The notes under the pieces were generated by a model. The model saw only the letters and a program-made list of their open reading frames with translations, did not search any database and had not been told where the DNA came from. From Bifidobacterium breve (lineage in GTDB: Bacteria; Actinomycetota; Acidimicrobiia; Acidimicrobiales; Ilumatobacteraceae): DNA of 7,591 bases. Below are positions 1-5,505 of the stretch, one piece after another (the stretch's first letter is position 1; every line of letters begins with the position of its first letter). The position numbers and the translations under genes were made by a program. Location of the stretch: NCBI GenBank assembly GCA_943325435.2, contig CALPPK020000045.1, positions 1-7,591 on the forward strand, given 5' to 3'.

Positions 1-278
1 GCAATACAGAGTTTCAGCGATTTGATATTCCGCTTATTTCCGCACACGTTGGCAAAACAATTGAACCAATGTTCCTACAACTGATTGCGGAATTACCTGC
101 TGGCGAATCGCAATGGCCAGCCAAAGTAGCTCTTCCACCACTCGATGAAGGCACGCACATGTCATATGCGCTGCAATGGTTCTTCTTTTCCTTGGTTGCG
201 TTCACCGCATGGGTAGTAGTAATTCGTCGAAAGATTTCGCAGGTTAATGCTTCAACTCAAGCGCAAACATCCGCCTGA
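1..278 (+). CDS. SURF1 family protein, C-terminal part (5' end outside window)
   Basis: SURF1 proteins are membrane proteins that help assemble haem-copper cytochrome c oxidase, probably by handling haem a for subunit I. The reading frame is open from base 3 and gives 91 residues up to a TGA at 276-278. The family's C-terminal signature is visible: a Leu-Pro-Pro loop, then His-Met-Ser-Tyr-Ala-Leu-Gln-Trp-Phe (residues 52-60 of the fragment), running into a hydrophobic transmembrane helix (about 55-74) closed by Arg-Arg-Lys. SURF1 normally has two membrane helices around a large extracytoplasmic domain; only the end of that domain and the second helix are seen here. The tail after the helix is short and rich in Gln, Ser, Thr and Ala. 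The 3' end overlaps the convergent hydrolase gene by 35 bp. The ATG at 69 is internal, because the homologous sequence continues upstream of it. Confidence 0.82.
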   Translation, partial: NTEFQRFDIPLISAHVGKTIEPMFLQLIAELPAGESQWPAKVALPPLDEGTHMSYALQWFFFSLVAFTAWVVVIRRKISQVNASTQAQTSA

Positions 279-1173
279 ATTGTTCGACAACGTCCGGGCT
301 CTTGTGCGCCGGACTCAACGTTCGATACACGGTGTCAACATTGACAGCAAGACGACCGAACTCTCCCCACTTTTCAAAACCATTCAAAGCAATATCGCGT
401 GCCGCATCCCATGCATCCATCCCGCCGTTGTAGCGCTCGGTGGCTTCGCTCTGCACAAAAGTGAGATAGTCGCGAATCGCAGTCACTCCCGCTTTGTCCG
501 TCAGAGGACCATGCCCAGGAACAATATGTTCAACGTCGGATGCACAAATGAGATCACATGCAGCGATCCAGTTATCTAATGGACCCACCCACACAACTGG
601 GGTTCCGCCAATAAACAAAATGTCACCTGTGTACACAGTCTTTGCATCTGGGACAAAAACCAAAGTGTCGCCTTGCGTATGAGCTGGACCAACTTCAACC
701 AATTCAATTGTGCGGCCGCCTACTTCGCAGCTGTACTTGCCTGAAAATGTTGTAGTTGGCAACACCGGAGTGATGCCTTCAAAATCAAATTCACCAAAGA
801 AATGACGGAACAGATCTCCGATTTCACCGGGTGCGCTATTCAGAGCCGCCAGCATTGCAGGAGGAACTTCCGACATCTCGTGGGCTGTAGCTTGCGACGC
901 GATGATGTTGGCTCCGGCAACTAGTTCGTTTCCATAGCAATGGTCACCGTTTGCATGAGTATTCACCACTGTTGTTATGGGGGCACCGTGTGTAGCGGAG
1001 GCCATGGAATCAAGCATGCGTTGTGTAATTTTCAAATCAAACAATGTGTCAACAAGTAACGATGCACCATCGCCTACGATCAGCCCGGCATTAGACCAAC
1101 CCCAACCGCCGTCTGGTTGCAAGTACGCATGACAACCATCGCCCAGTTCATGAAGTCCCAACGTGTAGCTCAT
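244..1173 (-). CDS. MBL-fold metallo-hydrolase with an HxNxDH metal motif
   Basis: This 309-residue protein has the metallo-beta-lactamase fold, a family of metal-dependent hydrolases (esters, thioesters, lactones, lactams, phosphodiesters); the substrate cannot be told from sequence. Visible motifs are Asn-Thr-His-Ala-Asn-Gly-Asp-His at 71-78 (metal motif 2), His165 in Gly-Pro-Ala-His-Thr-Gln-Gly-Asp (motif 3), Asp184 in Tyr-Thr-Gly-Asp (motif 4) and His221 in Pro-Gly-His-Gly (motif 5). The usual HxHxDH is HxNxDH here: His73, Asn75, Asp77, His78. There is no signal peptide, so it is probably cytoplasmic. I start it at the ATG at 1173 rather than the in-frame ATG at 1242. The ATG at 1173 has a strong ribosome site 8 bases upstream, and it forms an ATGA overlap with the stop of the oxidoreductase gene, which indicates translational coupling. 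It is the last gene of the five-gene run. The fold is certain; the specific function is unknown. Confidence 0.9.
   Translation of the reverse strand: MSYTLGLHELGDGCHAYLQPDGGWGWSNAGLIVGDGASLLVDTLFDLKITQRMLDSMASATHGAPITTVVNTHANGDHCYGNELVAGANIIASQATAHEMSEVPPAMLAALNSAPGEIGDLFRHFFGEFDFEGITPVLPTTTFSGKYSCEVGGRTIELVEVGPAHTQGDTLVFVPDAKTVYTGDILFIGGTPVVWVGPLDNWIAACDLICASDVEHIVPGHGPLTDKAGVTAIRDYLTFVQSEATERYNGGMDAWDAARDIALNGFEKWGEFGRLAVNVDTVYRTLSPAHKSPDVVEQFRRMFALELKH
292..314. repeat. GC-rich inverted repeat just after the SURF1 stop
   Basis: GTCCGG at 292-297 and CCGGAC at 309-314 are perfect inverted arms around an 11-base loop. Two more G-C pairs are possible inside if one base (308) is bulged. It lies 14 bases past the SURF1 stop codon, so it could end SURF1 transcription, but no T-run follows on the plus strand. 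It also falls inside the coding sequence of the hydrolase, where the arms encode Ser-Pro-Ala and Ser-Pro-Asp, so it may be chance. Confidence 0.3.
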
Positions 1174-2414
1174 CTCAATATCTCCCCTATTGCCTTGCCA
1201 ATTCGCGCTGCCTCCATTACCACTGGTCCGGCCGGCGAGCATGTTGGCACACTGTGCAATATAGACGAATCTGCAATGTAGAGATTCCCCACTCCACGCA
1301 CCTTGCCATCGGCTTCAACTATTTCTCGACAAGAGGAAGTGGCGTGAGACACCACGGTCAGATGACTTGAGATCCATTCATCTAGATCGGCATTCTTCAT
1401 AACGTCAAGAGCTTCAACTGTGGTTCCCTCAGAATCAACCAAAACCCGTTCTGAGATAGCGGCGAATGAAGCGCTCATGGCGGTTGAAATCAGCTCGCGA
1501 ACAGCTTCACGCATTGCAACCCTGTCGCGAATTGTTGCCAACATGTTGAAGTCATTCTGCATAGCAGTGCTTGACCGCCACACACCACCACGCGACTCAG
1601 GATCCATTAGCGACGTAGAGAGCAATCCGTTCATTGCATCTGCCGCGTTCGTACGTTCATACGCAACCGTCAGTAATTGAGCACCTGAAGACGACAGCGA
1701 TTCACGCACCACCGTTGCATCAAAACGTTGGGGAGACTGATTCTTCAGCTGAACCGTGAATGTAATGGTGGGATGATTCTGAAGACCGTCACCTATTCCA
1801 GACACTGCTCTCTCGAGAGAAGAGTGGAGAAGCAGCGCGGGTGTTGCGAGCGCACCCGCACACATAACAAAGAGCGAACCTTCAATTGCCTCGTTTGTGG
1901 TGTGAGCAACGGTGACAACACGCTGGGCATGTTCAAGATACGTTGCGGACTCTGCGATGACAGTTACTCTGCCTTCTTCAACCAAGTGCTGAACTGCGCG
2001 ACCTGGGTTCCACCGACCCCCGTTCCACCACAATCTGCTGTATCGACCATTCTCTGCCAGAAGTGCAGACCCCACTTGACCACAGTCGGCTTCGGTGGCC
2101 ATGCGGGTGAGACCTCGCAGAAAAGAAGGCTCTTCGCCCGTTAGCAACAAACCATTTATTGCACTTCCACCGCCAAGAGCTTGTGCTTGAACGTACGGCT
2201 TGTCATCGCCACCATCAACAAGAGTTGTCTGCACGTCGCGCGACAATGCCTCATCAGCAAGAACATCAAAAAACCGGGACTCATCGTCGTGCGAACTGGA
2301 CGCACCAGGCTCTACAAGAACGATGGGCTGTGTAGTCATTGCAGCAAGAGTGGAGACAACGGTGCATCCGGCAGTCCCGCCGCCAATAACAACTATTGGC
2401 AATTGCGATGTCAT
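1170..2414 (-). CDS. Short GMC-like FAD-dependent oxidoreductase
   Basis: This 414-residue flavoprotein resembles the glucose-methanol-choline (GMC) oxidoreductases, which oxidise alcohols with FAD. In order: an N-terminal Rossmann FAD motif Gly-Gly-Gly-Thr-Ala-Gly-Cys at 11-17, followed by Val-Leu-Val-Glu-Pro-Gly (32-37) where the FAD ribose is held; Leu-Gly-Gly-Gly-Ser-Ala-Ile-Asn-Gly (80-88), the GMC signature near the flavin; Cys-Ala-Gly-Ala-Leu-Ala-Thr-Pro (185-192); Gly-Leu-Gln-Asn-His-Pro (210-215); and the C-terminal block Asn-Leu-Tyr-Ile-Ala-Asp-Ser-Ser (377-384). His357 sits where the catalytic histidine of the family is expected. The second catalytic His or Asn is not obvious near residues 389-400. 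At 414 residues it is shorter than the usual 500-600, with the substrate-binding part reduced. The start is 2 bp after the phosphatase stop, and the end overlaps the hydrolase start by 4 bp. The substrate is unknown. MftG of the mycofactocin system is a more distant possibility. Confidence 0.82.
   Translation of the reverse strand: MTSQLPIVVIGGGTAGCTVVSTLAAMTTQPIVLVEPGASSSHDDESRFFDVLADEALSRDVQTTLVDGGDDKPYVQAQALGGGSAINGLLLTGEEPSFLRGLTRMATEADCGQVGSALLAENGRYSRLWWNGGRWNPGRAVQHLVEEGRVTVIAESATYLEHAQRVVTVAHTTNEAIEGSLFVMCAGALATPALLLHSSLERAVSGIGDGLQNHPTITFTVQLKNQSPQRFDATVVRESLSSSGAQLLTVAYERTNAADAMNGLLSTSLMDPESRGGVWRSSTAMQNDFNMLATIRDRVAMREAVRELISTAMSASFAAISERVLVDSEGTTVEALDVMKNADLDEWISSHLTVVSHATSSCREIVEADGKVRGVGNLYIADSSILHSVPTCSPAGPVVMEAARIGKAIGEILR
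1182..1187 (-). promoter_or_regulatory. Ribosome binding site for the MBL hydrolase
   Basis: On the minus strand the sequence is AGGGGAGA, with the GGGGAG core at 1187-1182, ending 8 bases before the ATG at 1173. It is the clearest Shine-Dalgarno site in the window and lies inside the 3' end of the oxidoreductase gene. It decides the start of the hydrolase against the longer alternative at 1242. Confidence 0.75.
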
Positions 2415-2416
2415 AA

Positions 2417-3079
2417 CTACTTCGCCGACGAATCGGGCGAAAAAGAAGGGTCAAGAGACGTTAAGTGAGCAGCGTCGTTGTACCGAACAAGCCTCCACTT
2501 ACTACCTTCGACATGAACAATCTCAGTAATTGAAGTATTCAGAGTATGTAATTCGAATTTCCCGGTTTGATGCATCTGCAAAGTATGTCGCATGACAGCG
2601 TCAACTACTCCCCCATGACATGCAACTACGACTGTTCCGCCTTCATGACGACGAACTGTCTCTCGCAATGTACGCACCACCCTGGTATGAAATTGACCAA
2701 CAGTTTCACCGCCAGGAAACATCACTTCATCGGGGTCTGACCATGTTGGTGTACCAAACTTGGCCACATAGGAATCAAAGGACATTCCATCTAAATCCGG
2801 GCCTGGGTCATGTTCTCCCCACCCAGCGTCGATATCAATAGGCATTGACCCGAGCGCTGGAGCCAAAATTTGTGCGGTCTCAAGTGCTCGCGGAAAATTA
2901 CTAGACATCAACACAGTTGCAGTTACGTCGCGACCAGTAATCAGGCGATCGCGCAGTGCCTGCACCTGAAGACGCCCAAAATCTGTCAGTCCGGTGCATG
3001 TGCGCGACCCACCGAGGTAACGCTCTACCGTGGCACGTGATTCACCGTGTCGAATGAGAACAAGTCGAGTGTTAGACAC
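2417..3079 (-). CDS. Histidine phosphatase family protein (phosphoglycerate mutase-like)
   Basis: This 220-residue protein belongs to the histidine phosphatase superfamily (branch 1), which transfers phosphate through a phosphohistidine. The catalytic motif Leu-Ile-Arg-His-Gly-Glu is at 8-13, with His11 the predicted nucleophile. Other visible parts are Thr-Gly-Leu-Thr-Asp-Phe-Gly (29-35), Ser-Ser-Asn-Phe-Pro-Arg-Ala-Leu-Glu-Thr-Ala (59-69) with the phosphate-binding Arg64, acidic Glu89, Pro-Gly-Gly-Glu-Thr (122-126), and the second catalytic histidine His155 in Ala-Cys-His-Gly-Gly. All core residues are present, so it should be active. The length is typical of the small phosphatases rather than a glycolytic mutase. 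Members act on sugar phosphates, cofactor intermediates such as alpha-ribazole phosphate, or phosphoproteins, and the sequence does not say which. It starts with GTG at 3079, chosen because the motif follows at the normal distance; no strong ribosome site is seen. The gene lies 6 bp after the VWA gene. Confidence 0.9.
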   Translation of the reverse strand: MSNTRLVLIRHGESRATVERYLGGSRTCTGLTDFGRLQVQALRDRLITGRDVTATVLMSSNFPRALETAQILAPALGSMPIDIDAGWGEHDPGPDLDGMSFDSYVAKFGTPTWSDPDEVMFPGGETVGQFHTRVVRTLRETVRRHEGGTVVVACHGGVVDAVMRHTLQMHQTGKFELHTLNTSITEIVHVEGSKWRLVRYNDAAHLTSLDPSFSPDSSAK

Positions 3080-3085
3080 AGCGAC

Positions 3086-4525
3086 TTACGCCAGCTTCTC
3101 GACAAATGCCTCTAATTGACGCAAGTTGCGACATTCATAGACACCATCAGTATGAGTGCCATATTCACCAACAATTGAGTCACCGGTATTCCAATAGGAA
3201 CGAGGTTCTGGGTTCAGCCAATAGACATGGCGCGCCTTTTGGCGAATCTCTTTGATGACCCATGCTTGGGAAGCGTGGTAGTTGTTTCGAGCATCACCGA
3301 GCAACAGAACAGTCGACTTCGGATTGATTTCTTTGCCGTACTTATCCCAGAACACTTCAAAAGCGTGACCATAGTCTGAATGGCCGTCTACCCAAATGAC
3401 GTCAGCTTCTGTATTGATTCGGTGAATCGCTTCAGAAATGTCTTCTGTCTTTTTGAAGTATTCAGTAACTTCATCGATTCCATCAATGAAGACAAATGCC
3501 CGAACCTTTGAGAATTGGTTTGAAATTGCGTACACCAACATCAACGTAAAACGAGCGAATGCTGCAACTGAGCCTGAAATATCAGCGATGACGATCAACT
3601 CTGGTTTTGCAGGGCGTGGGTACTTGAATTTCGGTTCTGCAGGCACGCCACCATAGGCAAGGCTGTGACGAACAGTGTTACGGAAATCAAGAGGACCCTT
3701 GCGGCCATGGCGACGCTTACGAGCCAAGCGGGCAGCAAGCTTGCGGGTCAATGGCTGAAGTGACTTCTTCAAGTTCTGCATCTCGTCACGACTTGCATGC
3801 ATGAACTCAACATCTTCGGGAAGCGGCTTACGCAATGTCTTTGCCATTGCTTCTGCACCGCGGTCAGCTACCAAGCGACGACGAATCTCAGCTTCAACTT
3901 CTTGCTTGAATTTTTCAATGCGATCGTTGTACTCGTCTTTTTCAAGACGCTCTTCCAGTTTGGTGAGTTCCCCGCCAACTTCTTTCTTGCTGGCTTCCAT
4001 GAGTTTGTCGAGCATGCCGTCAAGATCAAGGTTGCGCAAAGTGCGATACAAGTAATAGGTGCCACCCACTGGACGCCCAGGCTCCATACCTGCAAAACGC
4101 TGAACTGCTTGACGTGCCAATGCACGCATGAGGGCTTGATCGCCGTTCATCAGAGCATTCATCAGAATGTTCATCAGTTCTTCTGGAGTAAGCGAATCCA
4201 TTCCGCCAGCGCCGCCGTTGCCTTCGCCCTTCATTTGGGCATCTTGCATTTGCTGCAACAAATCGTCGATACTGCCGTCTCCGTCACCATCGGTGATGGA
4301 GTATTCAGGCCCGCGCAAGCTGAAGTACACCTCGAAAACTGTTTCGAATGAGCGCCAGTGCGCTTGGTTCTTCACAAGGGTTGCCCCGAGTGCGTATTTA
4401 AATGCCTCGCGGTCCTCTAGTGGGATATGCGAAATGGCATGCATGGCGTCCAAGTTCTCGGTGAGACTCACTGGCAAGCCAGCATTTCTCAACTCGATGA
4501 TGAACCCCGACAGAAGATCGAGCAT
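3086..4525 (-). CDS. CoxE-type VWA domain protein
   Basis: This 479-residue protein has a C-terminal von Willebrand factor A domain of the CoxE-like type (about 305-479). The metal-ion-dependent adhesion site is present: Asp-Ile-Ser-Gly-Ser at 315-319, then Ser383-Asp384 in Gly-His-Ser-Asp-Tyr-Gly-His-Ala, and Asp411 in Leu-Leu-Gly-Asp-Ala-Arg-Asn-Asn. Proteins of this type pair with MoxR/CoxD ATPases; in the known Cox system the pair matures the copper-molybdenum site of CO dehydrogenase. The N-terminal part (1-70) is a compact helical region. It is followed by an Asp/Gly loop at 79-88 that looks like an EF-hand calcium loop, a Gly-rich Met-rich linker (about 97-130), a charged helical stretch (about 172-230, possibly coiled coil) and a very basic patch (Lys/Arg-rich, 261-276). 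There are no signal peptide or membrane segments. It lies 18 bp after the ATPase gene. No CO dehydrogenase subunits are visible, so the target is unknown. Confidence 0.88.
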   Translation of the reverse strand: MLDLLSGFIIELRNAGLPVSLTENLDAMHAISHIPLEDREAFKYALGATLVKNQAHWRSFETVFEVYFSLRGPEYSITDGDGDGSIDDLLQQMQDAQMKGEGNGGAGGMDSLTPEELMNILMNALMNGDQALMRALARQAVQRFAGMEPGRPVGGTYYLYRTLRNLDLDGMLDKLMEASKKEVGGELTKLEERLEKDEYNDRIEKFKQEVEAEIRRRLVADRGAEAMAKTLRKPLPEDVEFMHASRDEMQNLKKSLQPLTRKLAARLARKRRHGRKGPLDFRNTVRHSLAYGGVPAEPKFKYPRPAKPELIVIADISGSVAAFARFTLMLVYAISNQFSKVRAFVFIDGIDEVTEYFKKTEDISEAIHRINTEADVIWVDGHSDYGHAFEVFWDKYGKEINPKSTVLLLGDARNNYHASQAWVIKEIRQKARHVYWLNPEPRSYWNTGDSIVGEYGTHTDGVYECRNLRQLEAFVEKLA

Positions 4526-4543
4526 GCGTCAGCGCCGATCTAT

Positions 4544-5407
4544 TCAGTCGTCAGACAGCTCTTTGGCTGCCTTGGCGATGTCTGATTGGTACTTCAACAG
4601 AACGTGGAGAGTTTCCTTGGCCTGCTCAGCATTGACCGAATCGAGTCCGAGCAACACCAATGTGCGTGCCCAGTCAATCGTTTCGCTCACTGATGGAGCC
4701 TTCTTCAGGTCGATCTGACGAATACTGCGAACGATGCGTGCGATTTGGTCTGCAAGCATCTCAGTGACACCAGGAACCTTTGTAAGAACAATCTCTTTTT
4801 CGCGTTCCATTTGTGGGTAATCAACATGAAGGAACAAGCAACGACGCTTGAGGGCTTCTGACAATTCACGAGTGTTGTTTGATGTCAAGAACACCAACGG
4901 AATCTGCGTAGCAGTGATTGTTCCGAGCTCAGGAATTGACACTTGGTACTCAGAGAGAATTTCAAGCAACAGAGCTTCAGTTTCCACTTCAACACGGTCA
5001 ACTTCGTCGATCAGAAGAACCACAGGCTCTTTGGATGTGATTGCCTCAAGAAGAGGACGTGTCAAGAGAAATTCAGAACCGAAGATGTCTTCATGGATAT
5101 CGCTCCACGCGTCTGAGTTGCGGTCTGCCTGAATACGAAGCAGTTGCTTCTTATAGTTCCACTCGTACAGCGCCTTCGACTCATCAAGTCCCTCGTAGCA
5201 CTGCAAACGAATCAGCTTGGCGCCAAGTAGTTCGGCGACGCTCTTTGCCAATTGGGTCTTACCTGTACCGGCTGGACCTTCAACGAGAATTGGCTTACCC
5301 AGACGTTCTGCCAGGAATACAACTCCGGCAATCCCGTCGTCTGCGAGGTAATTGACGTCCTTGAGGCCGTCGCGGACAGATTGAACAGATTCGAAGCGGT
5401 TATCCAT
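4544..5407 (-). CDS. MoxR/CoxD-type AAA+ ATPase
   Basis: This 287-residue AAA+ ATPase of the MoxR family would form a ring and use ATP to remodel a partner protein, working with the VWA protein encoded just downstream. Walker A is Gly-Pro-Ala-Gly-Thr-Gly-Lys-Thr at 44-51. Walker B is Val-Val-Leu-Leu-Ile-Asp-Glu-Val-Asp at 129-137. Sensor 1 is Leu-Thr-Ser-Asn-Asn at 174-178. Likely arginine fingers are Arg188/Arg189 in Ala-Leu-Lys-Arg-Arg-Cys. The helical lid with Pro-Ser-Val-Ser-Glu-Thr-Ile-Asp-Trp-Ala (238-247) is the sensor 2 region. The length is normal for CoxD-like members, slightly shorter than classical MoxR. The ATG at 5407 is preceded by a GGAAG-like element (5416-5412) at short spacing and by a TAGATT -10-like hexamer. 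It is the first gene of the five-gene minus-strand run and diverges from murJ. Every ATPase motif is intact, so it should be active. Confidence 0.92.
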   Translation of the reverse strand: MDNRFESVQSVRDGLKDVNYLADDGIAGVVFLAERLGKPILVEGPAGTGKTQLAKSVAELLGAKLIRLQCYEGLDESKALYEWNYKKQLLRIQADRNSDAWSDIHEDIFGSEFLLTRPLLEAITSKEPVVLLIDEVDRVEVETEALLLEILSEYQVSIPELGTITATQIPLVFLTSNNTRELSEALKRRCLFLHVDYPQMEREKEIVLTKVPGVTEMLADQIARIVRSIRQIDLKKAPSVSETIDWARTLVLLGLDSVNAEQAKETLHVLLKYQSDIAKAAKELSDD

Positions 5408-5505
5408 AAGTCTTCCAATCTAGTGGGGGGTGCTCGAATTGAAGGCATTGGGCCTCAGGCCCGTGTACCCCCTTCCACCTAGTCACAGCACCTAACCTTC
5501 CAGTC
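5408..5505. promoter_or_regulatory. Divergent promoter region between the ATPase gene and murJ
   Basis: This 98-base region is the only sizeable non-coding stretch and must hold promoters for both directions. On the plus strand TAACCT (5493-5498) fits the TAnnnT -10 pattern and ends 7 bases before the murJ ATG. No Shine-Dalgarno site is seen there, which fits a leaderless messenger. On the minus strand TAGATT (5422-5417) also fits TAnnnT and ends 9 bases before the ATPase ATG, again giving a very short leader. Clear -35 boxes are not visible on either strand. The promoter calls are inference from spacing. Confidence 0.35.
5420..5482. repeat. Nested inverted repeats in the divergent intergenic region
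   Basis: Three nested pairs of inverted arms share roughly one centre. The inner pair is GGGCCT (5450-5455) and AGGCCC (5457-5462), perfect around a single base. The middle pair is GGGGGT (5426-5431) and ACCCCC (5467-5472). The outer pair is CTAG at 5420-5423 and 5479-5482, each beside a TGG/CCA element. The centres agree to within about 7 bases, so the whole is an imperfect dyad. It could be a regulator-binding site between divergent promoters or an RNA hairpin. Confidence 0.45.

Noticed and set aside
1174..1242. Longer start (ATG at 1242) for the MBL hydrolase
   Set aside because: The added residues are low-complexity Gly/Asn/Ser-type sequence encoded over the conserved C-terminus of the oxidoreductase. 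The ATG at 1173 has a strong ribosome site and a classic 4-bp overlap.
1170..2414. A mycofactocin system (MftG-like oxidoreductase)
   Set aside because: The oxidoreductase is only generally GMC-like, and no mycofactocin precursor, radical SAM enzyme or other partner gene is visible nearby.
3797..4351. Plus-strand open frame of 184 codons opposite the VWA gene
   Set aside because: It is antisense to a strongly supported coding region, its translation has no recognisable family, and its codons mirror those of the real gene.
4167..4718. Plus-strand open frame of 183 codons spanning the VWA/ATPase junction
   Set aside because: It is Ser- and Arg-rich low-complexity translation, typical of a shadow frame, and lies opposite two well-supported genes.
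3086..5407. A carbon monoxide dehydrogenase gene cluster
   Set aside because: The ATPase and VWA proteins resemble CoxD and CoxE, but no CO dehydrogenase subunit is present in the window, so CO oxidation cannot be claimed.
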